A stretch of DNA of 64,000 nt, taken from the NCBI GenBank assembly GCA_035771175.1, contig CM069613.1:221501-285500 (forward strand), read 5' to 3'. Shown here in pieces: positions 37,533 to 49,062 of the stretch. Made by a program: the position numbers and the translations under genes. The notes beneath the pieces were generated by a model. It did no database searches, was not told the origin of the DNA, and saw nothing but the letters and a program-made list of their open reading frames with translations. The first letter of the stretch is position 1. Each line of letters opens with the position of its first letter. This DNA is from Paratinospora sagittata (Eukaryota; Streptophyta; Magnoliopsida; Ranunculales; Menispermaceae).

Positions 37533-38609
37533 GTTGATATATACTGTGCTCTGGATAGGGTAAAGCCATTCATCTAGATGTCTTTACACATACGCTTTAC
37601 CTTGCACGTAGGACGTATCATATCAGTAACTACAAGAATACGAATTTTCATTCATTTGTTATATTGGAGGAATGTAATCACATCAATTCCTATAATTGAA
37701 TTAAGAAACATATGGTTTCAAAAAATAAAAAATTAAGAAACATATAATGTAGCATATATATATTGCCCTAAAATGATATGATTGTGGACGACAAAGTGGG
37801 CCTATCTGATTAAATAACTAAAATATACCTCGTGGGGACCATGTCCTGGTTCTTAATCTAATGGAAAACGTCGTTACAATATATATATATATATATAATA
37901 ATTTCATACTTTTTTTTTTTTGTCTTAAATTCTTAGTGTTTCAGCTAACTATTTTTTTTAGAACAAGACTAATTTAGACATCTGCACTACAAAAGAATAC
38001 AAAAGAATAAATAAGTAATATTTTTTTATCAGTTTATATTATAATGAGGGTCGAATATTTGACTAAATCCTACCATCCACTAAGAAGTAGCTGCCCTAAT
38101 CAATTAAGTTCCAACATGATGTTTAATAATTTCATGCTTTCGTAGTAGTAAGTAAATACTTCCATTTCATATATATATATATATATTGGCAATTCATCAC
38201 CAGATTACCAATAAATTAATGAATATTGTAAAGTAGCTATAAGGGCATAGAAGAAGACTTCAAATTCACATATCAACAACATATGCGTATAATAATTATA
38301 TAAATATTTTCTTTCTTAATCTTAGGCTTAGCTACCGTGGGTATAAGTAAGTTAAGAAAAATGTATGTATCTGGTGAAGTTGAAAAATGGAGGGGCATAG
38401 TTGGAATTGAACACTTGCTGCAAGTACTATTTATAGAATCTCTATTTACACTTACCTTTGAATACTTATCACAAACGTAAGCGAGAACTGAAAAGAAAGA
38501 ATTAGATCCACAATCACGGGAGAAGAAGAAAAGAAATAAGAAGAAATTATTGGCAGACACTTCAATTGTCGCTTCAAATTGACCTCTCACTCACTTCATC
38601 ACAGTAGCT

Positions 38610-39683
38610 ATGGCTTCCGACGAATCTGTAATAACGATCCATGAAGATGATCATGATTTCGATGTTTACGATCATCATCATCTTCATCCACACAACATGT
38701 CTCGGCTCTCCATCTGCAGTAACAGTAGCAAAAACAATTCCTTCTACAGCAATGACTACGAAGAAGATGATGACGACGATGATGGTGGGGACATGAGTAT
38801 GTTCATGTCGCAGTTATCAATCGAGTGCTCAGATGGCGATGCAGACGAAGAACTCTCCGATGATGATGATGATGAGGAGGAGGAGGAGGAAGAAGATGAT
38901 GAGAAAGATCGGAAAGTAGTCGCCGGCGAGTGGACAGATCAGTCGGATAAAGAGTACTCGGCGAGCGAGAACGAAATAGTACAGAGGAGTAATACTAGTC
39001 TTGTAAGGAACAGATCTCGGAGGAGCAGGATGGCAAGGGAACGGTGGCTGGAGAGAGCTTGGGAGAAGAAAAAGTACAGAGCGGAAGGGATGGTGATGTC
39101 CGTGGACGATGGCGACACGATAACGATGATGATGGAGCAGAGCAATACCAATAGCCCTACCAGTACTGCTAGTCCTACTAGTGGTAATAGTACTATTACT
39201 ACTGCTAGTAATAATAATACTGGTTCAGGTGTTGAAAGCGATCATCAACAACATCAGTGTTTGTTGATCACTAGGCCGAACGGTGGGAGAAGATCTTTGT
39301 GTATGGACATGGAGGAAGTTAGGGCTTGTAGAGATCTTGGATTTGATTTGGAGCACGAGAGGATGACTTTGGAAATCCCTAGTTGTTCTCGAATTTCCAT
39401 GTCATCTTCCACCATCGACACCAGCAGTGGTGGCAATTCCCCTATTGCTAATTGGAAAATCTCCAGTCCTGGTTAGTTGCTCTTTTCTCTCTCCGTCACT
39501 TCTTCAATCTCTAATCTTGATATGAATTTTGAACTTCATCTAAGAAATGAATAGGTTTCTCGCTTACTAATTAAAGGTGTGGTCTTTTTTATTGATTCAG
39601 GTGATGATCCCAGAGACATTAAGGCGCGGCTGAAGGTGTGGGCTCAGGCGGTGGCGCTTGCCTCAGCTTCTCATCTTTGCTAG
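38610..39683 (+). CDS. Acidic plant protein with DUF1685-like C-terminus
   Basis: Two exons, 38610-39471 and 39601-39683, joined in phase 1 (GT donor, TTCAG acceptor), giving 314 residues. Residues about 50-100 are extremely acidic (runs of D and E). A basic RNRSRRSRMARERWLERAW helix follows, then an S/T/N-rich spacer. The C-terminus has DMEEVRACRDLGFDLEHER and, across the splice site, WKISSPGDDPRDIKARLKVW followed by AQAVA. That pairing of an LxxLGF segment with a WKISSPG-D-P-KARLK-WAQAVA tail is typical of the plant DUF1685 family, whose biochemical role is unknown. Assignment is from memory of the family pattern. The mixed acidic and basic blocks suggest nuclear location, but this is inference. 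Confidence 0.85.
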
Positions 39684-39695
39684 CTATGGTGGTGT

Positions 39696-39730
<35 letters not shown>

Positions 39731-40927
39731 AAGATGATGAAAAAAGAAGGTGTGATTCAAATGAGTGTTTGTTCAGCTTTGAGTGTTTGGAATGATTTTA
39801 CTGGTTTTGGTTGCATCATCTCATCCATTGTAAATATCAGCACCATCACATAGAAGACTGAGGAAGAAAAGAGAGAGATATATAAAGGAGTTCACTGGCT
39901 AATTTGATTTTTGAATCATCCTGTCTTTTTTATTTACTGACATATGGAGTGGCATCACTGGTTTGAACTTTGATGTGAGCTCTAATGTATATTGGAATAC
40001 CCTGTTATTTTGTAACTTTAGGTAGATGATGGAGGGAGTGTAAAATGATTTTTAATTTTTGTTCTTTCATTGGAAGCTGTGTAACTCCGAAGGTTTTATA
40101 CATGGAGATATTGGCCTTGTTAATATACATGCATATACTTTTCCAATTAATAATAATAATAATGCATCAGTTACAAGTTCTGTTTGTACTCTTAGCTAAT
40201 ATGCACATGATATTGTGATTTGATTGAGAATCAAAGGGTCAATCTGGCATACAAGTCCCCAAGCTTTTATACATAAAAGGAGATGTTGCCCAAGTACAAG
40301 TTGTTTGAACTGGACAGAGATTGAAATTCCCTTCTTGTTTGCAAGGTATCATCAACTCCACCAAATTAGAGTTGTGAAGATGTGAATTTGCACATTCCAG
40401 TGCAGCAAATCACCCAAATTCATGTGGTTCTAAGCACTAAATAAATTGAATTGTTGTCTGCTTTCTAAGCACTAAATAGATTGAATTGCGCAAGAGACAC
40501 TTAGTTGAAGATTCTAGAATACAAGAAGTAAATTGCCTGCTTCCTTCCACATGGCCTATAATTGTTTTGAGCATCCATGCACTACAATGCATCATAAATT
40601 AACAGTAAATACAAGGGAACCAAGTCAGGATGTTTACCGAAAGGATGGAATATTTCTTCCATATTCAATTTCTTTTTCAACACACACTGAAATTCTCCAA
40701 TATTTTATTGGGATGGAGTTGATGAGACATTGTAGAATTCCATCTTACATATTGATGAACATTCAATTAATAGCATAAGCAATGCTATAAATATTTGGTG
40801 GTCATAAATCATTGCAATTTGCAGCCATGGTCTTGTTTTTCTTAATCTAAAAGCTCTGAACTACATATGTTTTAGCAATAACTTTTGGGCGAATGAATCA
40901 GAAGAGAAGATCAACATCTTAAGCCTC
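39684..40927. other. Spacer between convergent DUF1685-like and pectin acetylesterase genes
   Basis: Holds both 3' UTRs. An AT microsatellite (39699-39728) begins only 16 bp after the stop codon of the plus-strand gene. An open frame at 40533-40778 has no recognisable motif. Confidence 0.55.
39699..39728. repeat. (TA)n microsatellite in a 3' UTR
   Basis: Fifteen TA units just past the stop at 39683. Confidence 0.9.
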
Positions 40928-43900
40928 TCACTTGAAAACCAGATTATGACAAGTACTGTCACAAGGATATGGGCAATCGATAGCCTTAACTCCTACTCGA
41001 TCAAAGTACCAGTCTCCAACCGATAGCGCCACGCTCTGCATATTGAAAATTGGATAAAAAAATGTTATTGGTCCTACTCATTATTAATTAATGTAAAAAG
41101 GAAAACTCAAACATCCACATTGGTGGTTGTGGATTAATTTCACATAGAGAGAACAACGTGATGTTCAAAGGCGTACCTTGCTCTCAACCATGGGAGAATC
41201 ATCAGCAAACCATGTGTCCTGTCTCTCAGTTTGGCAGTGAGCAAAACATGAATTTATGAATAATCCATTTTCCTTGGATTTTGAGAAGCCTTTTACTGCA
41301 TTCAGCATTTGGTTTCTGAACTCTGCTTCATTTAAACAAAAGATTAGGCCAACCATTTCAAGTAAGAAAGCCAAGCCAGTGAAGTTTGAAAACATAGAAT
41401 TGAAGTGACTACCTTGCAAAAATTGGATTTGTGATGATTTGCATTCTGCATGATTTAATTTACAGTCATGCCAATCATTATGAGGATCAGCTACTGGAGG
41501 AGCCAAACTTTCCTGCAGCTGATGAAAGGAAATAGAACTTGAATGTCAGCCCGCCGTAAGAATATATTACACGAGGTGGTATGCAATGGTTACATTCACA
41601 AATCCCACTAGTGATCAGCCCAAAAGGGCCAGAACAAGATTTGCATTTGCAAGCGTGGATTTCAGTACGGTGGACAAGTCCTGATCATCCATAAAATAAA
41701 TTGCAATTTGCTATCTATTCTTTTACTTTTATTCTTATTTTTCTGATTAGTCGTTCACAACAGAGATGTTTGTCTCAATCAGTGTCATATAGCCCTAGTG
41801 GGACATTTTAATGTAACCTGTACCAATTTTTTGGCTTAAAACATTGGTACAGGTTAATGTGTTGCAAATTTAAGATATCAACCATCAACCATATGATCGA
41901 TCTTGCCTCATATAGTTGACTATTGAGGTGTCCCCCCACACTTCATGCATGCTCCACACTAAGATTAAGAAATTTCAAGCACCATGATATGTTTAGCCCA
42001 TAGGACAATGCGAATAAAAATTGAGGGTTTTAGAATAATTAAATTTTTACCTGCCATGCATCATAGGCTGCATTGACAATAAAAAGTGGGGTTTTGATGT
42101 TGCCGATCAAGTTTTCAGGGAAGAAGCACTGCAATGGTAAAGAACAGACAGAGTCAATCTCACCATAATTTGTCATCTTGACTGTTGATCCAATCTCACC
42201 GTAAGATTTTATGATGAGACAAATCTAGCAAGGGGAAGGACTTACAGACGTTGGGTCCAGGCGGTTTGTACAACTCTGAGGCAAGTTCTTTTCTACACCC
42301 TGTCACACAAATGCACACTAAAGTCAATGTTTAATGAATCATTGGAAAGCACAATTTAGGAACTCAAGTTATAATTACTACTTGAAAGCAATGTCTTTGT
42401 TGACCCAACATTTAGTCATTAATTTTACATAGATAATGAAGTTTTACAAATTTGAGAAAGATCCAAGTTTTTCGGACTTGATTTATAATAAATAACCTAA
42501 CATAAGCTACAAACTGTTTAGCTTTCACCAAATTAACTTGAGCTTTGTGTATTTGACAAGTTCACAATAAACTTAATTAAGATTGACTGAGGACTTGTCA
42601 AGGTGTCGTGATAAAATCAATGGTAACTTTCCCATAATTTGCTCAATGGTGAACAATAATAACCATAATGTTTTAGGATAAACACCAAGAAAAGAGACAG
42701 GCCAGAAACTAGTCCTGATTTTGTCGTGGTTTGCTTTTTCTTTCACCGTGAATGATCTAGCTCTAACCAATCACACCAAATTTGAGCTCTAATCAATGAC
42801 GTCATGTCTAAGCTCTAACCAATCATGCCATAAGTAAGTGACATCAGAACTAATTTTAGATCCTTTTTCTTTTTTTATATCATTGACTGAAATGCAGAAA
42901 ATGGAGCATCATAGAAGCCAAAGATGAGATGAAAGTAGACGACACTACCCTATCAGTCTGTAACTTTGACATGATAGCCCTGCCCACCATGAGTTCAGTT
43001 GCAAGATGAATTAAAAGAAATAATAAGAAATCCCTAAAATAAGTACCTGCAATTTAACAACACCTGCAAACATATTTCTGAGAGTGTGGCCACCAGATAC
43101 ATCAATCCTGTAATCTTAGACCATCAGTAACAAACCAAGAATGGCAAGGGATGAAACATAGATAAATAGAAACAGATTAGCTTGCCAGTAAAGAAAGTTA
43201 TGGGTAACTGGTACTTACGCATCGAGGAATAAGCCAGCGTCACTCAAGCATTTGACTTTAGTAGAACTAGGGAATAAATCCCGAAACTCATCACAGTGTA
43301 GGATTGATGCTAGACCCCCTGCAGAGCATCCAGAAAGAAGAGCCTGGAACATATTGGTTACATATATTAAATACCAGAACAATGAAGAAGATAGGCTATT
43401 TTCAATTCAACAGTAAAAGAAAACCTGGTTGGCATTGCGCATTCCCTTGGACATCAACTCTTCCATTCCAGCTAACCAAATGCGCTGTCCTCGGAAATTT
43501 AGTTGTGCAGCCTAAAATGTACAAGAACAAAATATTAGCACAAACCAGAGATATGCACCCACATGGCCGCATGAATTGATGTGATGAAAATAAACACTTG
43601 TCACATACAAACACTTACTATACGATGGCTAACAAGAAGTGGAGGGCTCATGTCTTTTCAATCTAAGAATGACCTATTTTCCCTTCAAGTATTGATTTAA
43701 TCACTAATTCCACCAATTTCTATTGAGATGCCCAACTTGGTTCAGTTTTGAATGGTTATCATTCAGTAATAGCCAAAAACTAAGGCAGTACAGCCCAAAC
43801 ATTGTCGTACACGACCTTTACTTGCAAAATCATGAGGTATTTTCTGAAGTTTGAAGGTGGCATGTTATAGCTAATTTAAGAAACTAAATTTGTTAGTTCT

Positions 43901-46816
43901 TTTCAAATTTGTTGCATGAGATAACGGTGCAAGAGAGAGAATTCTGTAATTTAGATGACATTCCATCAAAGTCAAATAATATTAAATAGATGAACTGCAG
44001 ATAAAAGTACAATTCAAAGGAGGAATCCAATGAATCAATTATTAGATTAGAGTCATTAGCATGAAATAATAGTAAATAGCAATACTGCCGTACCTCATCT
44101 TGGCCATCCCCACTGAAGGATGCACCATCACAATACCGAAGTTTGACTCTGTTCCAGTTGTAAAAATCTGCAATCATTGTTAATATTAACATATGTTATA
44201 AAATAGAACAGCAAGAAAAGAGAAAGACACAACAAAATCCACCATATACAAGAAAATGGAAAATTGATATGCCAAAATGTTGTTGTCTATAGTTTTTGAT
44301 GATACCAGGATTTTCTTCGGCTTTATTGCTTAATATTCCAGTAAATGGTATTGACTTCTCCATAAACTTCGATGAACCACGACGAGTTGTTTTGCGGTAA
44401 ACACAATTCCGAATGGAGTTGCACCAGCCTCCTCCCTAACATCAAGACATTAACAGTCAAAGTATGCTATGAAACTTAAGGATAGAAATGTTGGGATTGC
44501 TCAAAAGTTTCCAGGGAGTCAAGTTATTGTTGGTAAATTGGACATATTTAGGATGCCTATGAGAAATAATGGAAGTTTTGAACATTTGATACGAGTTTAA
44601 TCAAGATAGGATGCTTTCACAATCTTTATAATAGTAAAGCACAATATTACTAATATACATTCAGGGGGAAGGCTCAAGGGTGCATGGAAATGAGCACAAC
44701 TACTATTACCAAAGTGAATGAAGTCATTTAGACAAGAAGAAACCGAGTTTTCTTTTTTCTTTTTTCGTTTGTTTTTTAGAAGAGAAAATATTTATGTATT
44801 AATAAAAACTGAAATGAACAAAGCAAAGTGCAGAGCATCAGAAATGCTCCCACAAAAGAAAACTGATAAGAAGCAACCCAAACCCACCCACAGGACCCTC
44901 ACGTCCCAAAACAGCCCCCAAGAAACCGAGTTTTCAAATGATGATAGCAACGACAAAAGCATGGACCAATACACATATGTCCCTTATGGAATTCAACTTA
45001 CTAGACAAGAATCGATAATCATTTTTACAACTGCAAGTACCATTTCACACAGATTATATATGGGAAAGAAAGTAATCTTTCAGTTTAAACGTTGGATAAC
45101 ATTGCAAGTATAACATCTCACTATGGACTTATTACAAAGACGCCTTCCTAATATGTACTTGTCTCCACGATGCTGTGTTTTGTGCTTTCAGGCGGAAGAA
45201 AACTTGGATCATCTTTTCCTGCAGTGTCCTATGGCGAGAGAATTATGGGAGAGGTGGCTTGGCTTCTCGGAGGGGGGGGAGAATTATCCCTCCATCTAGT
45301 CTTGAGGATTGCATGACTTTGCTCATACTTCTGTTATTTCTAGTGTGGCAAAAGAGGTGGTTTTAGTGGCTTATTTCGCAACTCTATGGCTTATTTGGCT
45401 TGAAAGAAATAATAGGATTTTCAATGATAGGGGTAAGGAGTCAAATAAGTTATGGGAGGATATTAGGTTTGTGGCAAGTTTTTGGGTGCATGCGTCTGCA
45501 TTAGTCCATGGCCCATCTCTTTCGAATTGGGTTCTTGATTGGGGAAATTGTTTGTTTCAATTGTAGTATATATAGTTTTCTTTGGGTGGGTGTTTGTTGG
45601 CTTTTATCTTCATCTGGGTGCACCTCTAGTGCTCTGCTGGCTATTGTATAGTTTGCTTTCATTATAATATAATAAATGCATTTCTTGTTTCTGCTCAAAA
45701 AAAAAAAAAAGTATAACATCTCACTCACCTCCAACTGGATGAGCCAACTATTTGAGCCTGACCCAAATCCTTGATGTAAATGATAACCAGGTAGTGTTCC
45801 ATCCAAACAAACTACAAAAGACAAAAGAATATTGAAACCAGAGCAATCACAATCTATTGCCTTCAAGGATCATGGAAGAAGATTTCTGTTCTAATTTAAT
45901 GTAAACTAGCATATATTATATAAAAGGCTTGGGAAAGGCTTTATTAAGTTGTTGAATCGAATATATGCAAAAGGGATCATGAAAAAAGAAAGGTCAAATG
46001 GTGGGGGTAAATTAGAAAGACCCAAACAACATAATAAGAAAAATGACAATTTCTTGACCTCATCTTCTTCAATAAGAAATCAGTGAGACAAGGAACAGGA
46101 AGACGATTACCCGTGTATTAAAAAGGAAGGATGCTCCCCTTCGAGTAAATGGTTCATATCATTTTATCACTATGAGTGCTTGTTCTATAACAGATAAATT
46201 ACAACTAGAGTCTTTTTCCTCGGCCGATTTCGCTCATTTATTCTATTATTATTAATAGAATTCTACAAGAATGGTACACCGAGTCACCCACTACACTATT
46301 GAATCAAAAAGCATGCTATGCAAACATCATAACAAAATAAGTTAAATAACAATGGAAACAAACAAAAGTTTTTACATGACTCTCGAAACCCAGGATTTAT
46401 AAACAAAAAATCTTCTCCTTCGTATACTTGGGAAGAAGAGTAAGAAAAAAAAAAATCCAGAAAGGTTAGCTATGGATGAAAACAGAAAATTTATTGAATG
46501 AAAGAGAGATTTCTGACAAAAAAAGAAAGAGAGAAAAAAAAAATCAAATGAAACACTAGCAAGTCCAAGATACAGTAATGAAAATAATTCATCAGAGATG
46601 CCCATTAGCAAATTACATATACAAGAGCAAAGAAGCAAGATTTTTACCAGCTCCTTTTTCAGCAGCTCCTTGAATGAGAGTAAGACCCACCATTAAAGGA
46701 GTTGCAGAGACCCCATAACTTTGCACAAGAGTTGCATTCCGATCCCCAAAGCTCTCTGCCCATCTTCTTGAAATAACGAAACCCACCAACCACAACGCCC
46801 AAACAACCTTCTTCAT
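40928..46816 (-). CDS. Pectin acetylesterase (CE13/Notum-like), secreted
   Basis: Twelve exons on the minus strand: 46648-46816, 45729-45811, 44306-44435, 44094-44167, 43425-43511, 43219-43343, 43047-43107, 42246-42299, 42051-42128, 41413-41512, 41177-41322, 40928-41035. Phases close to 404 residues, a normal family length. The hydrophobic start ([15 protein letters not shown]) is a likely signal peptide, so the product should act in the cell wall, removing acetyl groups from pectin. Landmarks: GGGWCN at 85-90, nucleophile serine S188 in SGCSAGG, D284 in AYDAWQ and H349 in NSCFAHCQ, the Ser-Asp-His triad of the family. Intron 2 (44436-45728) has taken two LINE tails, one beginning 20 bp from the 5' splice site. 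All splice sites look intact, so the gene appears functional. Confidence 0.95.
41815..41855. repeat. Perfect inverted repeat (hairpin) in pectin acetylesterase intron 9
   Basis: AACCTGTACCAAT at 41815-41827 and its exact complement ATTGGTACAGGTT at 41843-41855, with a 15-nt loop. The pairing extends one more base outward. It may be the remnant of a small inverted-repeat element. Confidence 0.85.
42759..42836. repeat. Three 26-bp tandem units in pectin acetylesterase intron 7
   Basis: Units start at 42759, 42785 and 42811, each AGCTCTAA(C/T)CAAT followed by a more variable half. The middle unit contains the palindrome TGACGTCA (42797-42804). Confidence 0.88.
44753..44919 (-). mobile_element. 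Short 5'-truncated LINE tail in intron 2, with 16-bp target duplication
   Basis: AAGAAACCGAGTTTTC stands at 44737-44752 and 44920-44935. Between them is 167 bp starting with a T-rich tract (the complement of the poly(A) tail), so the copy lies on the minus strand, in the same orientation as the host gene. Confidence 0.9.
45123..45708 (+). mobile_element. 5'-truncated LINE with zf-RVT segment in intron 2, 17-bp target duplication
   Basis: AAGTATAACATCTCACT occurs at 45106-45122 and 45709-45725 around a 586-bp insert that ends in CTGCTCAAAA and poly(A). The insert starts mid-way through the C-terminal zinc-binding zf-RVT region: [34 protein letters not shown], then the tail up to DWGNCLFQL. 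It lies antisense to the pectin acetylesterase. The proximal target-duplication copy ends 3 bp from the exon 2 donor. Confidence 0.93.
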
Positions 46817-47870
46817 GCCTCAGCTACCTACAACACCTCCTTTCCTTACTTCCAAACTCAAGCAAGGGATCTAAGCAATTGAAAGGAGGACGCCAACCAC
46901 AAACTAAATGAAAAGTTCTAATTTTGCATCTTTTGCAAAATAATGAAATCCAATCTCAAAAAGGTGAAAAGATCTAAATGCTTGCTTCACATTAATATGT
47001 GCCAGCCAGGCCAGCCGAGAGCTACAGTAAAAGTAGTGAAAGGGCAAGTCTTAACTATGAGCTTTGTGGAGACTTAGTTAATTAATTTAAGTAAAGAATC
47101 TATGAAAAAAATAACAATTTGCAGAAAGGAAGACCAGCGTCGCCTTTTGTCCTAAATCTATGCCTAATGTCGCTCACATTTATTATCATTCTTTTACTCA
47201 GATTCACGCAAGCATCCGTGATGGACAGCTGTTCCTAAAGATACACCCATCTTTTAAAATTATTTGTAGATTTGTAGATTTGTAGATAAATAAATTTATA
47301 AATATATTCAGTTTACTGTTATTAGTTTTTTTTTTTAAAAAAAAACTATTTATATATACAGTCTACTGTTCTAAGTTCTTAGAGCTTCATCAGTAGAGTC
47401 TTGTAAATGATCTAAAGGATGGGGATGGAACATGGAAGATCAGGTGGAGCGAAAACATAGTTCAACTACAAGCCAAAATAGATATTTTTATGAGACAATA
47501 CGGAAATAATAGAATGAGTAGTGGCAACACCAACAATTTGGTCCTACAGTCACATGCGTGCAATGAAATATTGAAATGGGGTTCCCCACACGCTATATAT
47601 ATCTCATGCACACTGACCCTTCGCATTGCATTTGTCCCCCCACTTGATTTAAATTATTTATATTGAACTAATTTCTTTGCATCTAATCTAACTAACCACT
47701 TTAATCACTTTTTTGTTTTTTGTTAAACCTTTATTAAACTATGTTGCATTAACAAACAAAAGCCCATCTCATCGTTTTGCCCTTCCTCTTCTTCTACTGG
47801 AAGAATGGATTCCCAACAATATCTGCTTCTAATTGTCTTCACCTTCCCTGCCTTTTTCTCATTTATTTTG
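46807..47870. repeat. Duplication segment B (first copy): pectin acetylesterase promoter
   Basis: Matches 55728-56325 closely, e.g. CAGCTACC(T/C)ACAACACCTC and CATTTGTC(C)...; the second copy lacks roughly 480 bp corresponding to about 46965-47445. This copy is in native context because it runs into the intact gene at 46816. The homology ends where a LINE poly(T) begins. Confidence 0.9.
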
Positions 47871-47882
47871 ATTTTTTTTTCC

Positions 47883-48500
47883 TTTTTTTTTTTTGAAAAG
47901 AAATAAATAAATATATTATATTAAAAGATGAAGACCAAAAGCAAAAACCAAGGCAGCACAAATGCACTGACAACACACCAAAAAGAAATTCAAAGACCCT
48001 CACCCACCAAAGACCACAAAACCAAACCTCCTCACAGCAGACAACTAGCCCAATTACAAGCCACCCAATTGCAAGCCAACTACTTAGCTTCTTCCCAAAT
48101 CTGAAAACAGTCCAAAGATTGATCCATAAAGATCCTTCTATTCCTCCCCATCCAAATAGACCATAAAGTAACAAAAGAAGTAATCCTCCAAATTTCATTT
48201 AACTCTACTAGACCAATGCGGAAGGTGATTATGGGACAAGCACTTTTGAATGGAAGAAGGGGCCGCGAAATGAATGCCAAATAAACCTCCCCAGAAACCC
48301 CACACATTCCTAGAGGCACAACAGCCTACAAACAAATGAGCGATGGATTCCCCATCACGCAATCAAAGAGAGAAACAACGGGGGAAAGATAAAGCAAGGG
48401 AAGATGCCATTGTAGCACATCAATTGTATTTAATTTCCCATGAGATGTAGCCACCCAAACACCTTTATTTTTTAAGGAATCTAAGCACTCTATATGCAAT
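47883..48500 (-). mobile_element. 5'-truncated LINE fragment (zf-RVT region), minus strand
   Basis: The minus strand starts near 48500 with WVATSHGKLNTIDVLQWHLP, the usual zf-RVT opening, and continues through a degenerate C-x-C region to FVTLWSIWMGRNRRIF, a standard LINE C-terminal motif (about 48120-48165). It ends in a poly(T) at 47871-47894, the complement of its poly(A) tail. It contains stops. A clear target duplication was not found because the tail merges with a T-rich flank. Confidence 0.85.
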
Positions 48501-48713
48501 TATAAAAGAGGAAATGAGGTGTCAATAAACAGCTTTCAGCACTTCCGTCTTGCACTTCTAGCAGTTGATGCTCACTTTCAGCACTATTTTCTGCATTGCA
48601 TGCAGTTTGATAAAAGAATAGCTAATAATAAGTAAGCAACATAACATACATAATTAATGAAGGAGCCTAGCAAGCATGCAGAAAATTTGCTTAAATTCAG
48701 CTAATGAAGCTAC
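48501..48713. other. Short unassigned stretch left of Copia-2
   Basis: No coding capacity. Joined across Copia-2 with 53434-53642, it forms the original target DNA. On the minus strand the joined sequence has a good 5' splice consensus, ATGAAG|GTAAGT, near 53441, so it may be a relic of a gene. Confidence 0.45.
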
Positions 48714-49043
48714 TGTTGGCATCCGTTCAAATTCCAAAACTGAAGAATTTATTTGGAAACTTTATAGTGAATGTATCTTAATGTGAACATATTTAATAGG
48801 TTCATGAATATATCTAGAAGTTAATGAATACATGCATGTACATAGGATAGTGTGATCCATGAACTTAGTGGTTCATGTATGTGAAGATTCATGTATGCAT
48901 TTATTGTATTTGCCTAGGTAGGGTCCTATAAATACCTCATGTATTTCTCATTTTCAAATCAAGAAAAATGCACAAGTTCAAGTTCTTCTCCTTCTTCAAT
49001 ATTTTTCTTGTTTAGAGTTTGTGTGCTCACTACATTTCCAACA
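48714..49043 (+). repeat. 5' LTR of Copia-2
   Basis: Starts TGTTGGCATCC and ends TTTCCAACA. A TATAAATA box is at 48927-48934, with the presumed start of transcription shortly after. Confidence 0.94.
48927..48934 (+). promoter_or_regulatory. TATA box of the Copia-2 LTR
   Basis: TATAAATA within the LTR, 110 bp before the primer-binding site region; also preserved in the 3' LTR. Confidence 0.65.
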
Positions 49044-49046
49044 AAG

Positions 49047-49058
49047 TGGTATCAGAGC
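49047..49058 (+). other. Primer-binding site of Copia-2
   Basis: TGGTATCAGAGC, three bases after the 5' LTR, complementary to initiator tRNA-Met as in Copia-1. Confidence 0.92.
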
Positions 49059-49062
49059 CTGG

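Larger units (their letters stand above)
33267..38609. other. Gene-free spacer upstream of the DUF1685-like gene
   Basis: AT-rich, no supportable coding exon. It includes a (TTC)n run, a CACCT pentamer run, AT microsatellites near 35950, 37508, 37880 and 38171, and duplication segment A (35843-36840). A TATTTATA box at 38429-38436 lies about 175 bp before the next ATG and may be its TATA element. Confidence 0.5.

Noticed and set aside
38273..38590. 105-codon minus-strand open frame overlapping the DUF1685-like promoter
   Set aside because: Low-complexity F/S-rich reading, and it overlaps the likely TATA box and leader of the plus-strand gene.
44718..45113. 131-codon plus-strand open frame inside pectin acetylesterase intron 2
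   Set aside because: It is the antisense reading of a LINE tail plus intron sequence. The flanking duplication explains it.
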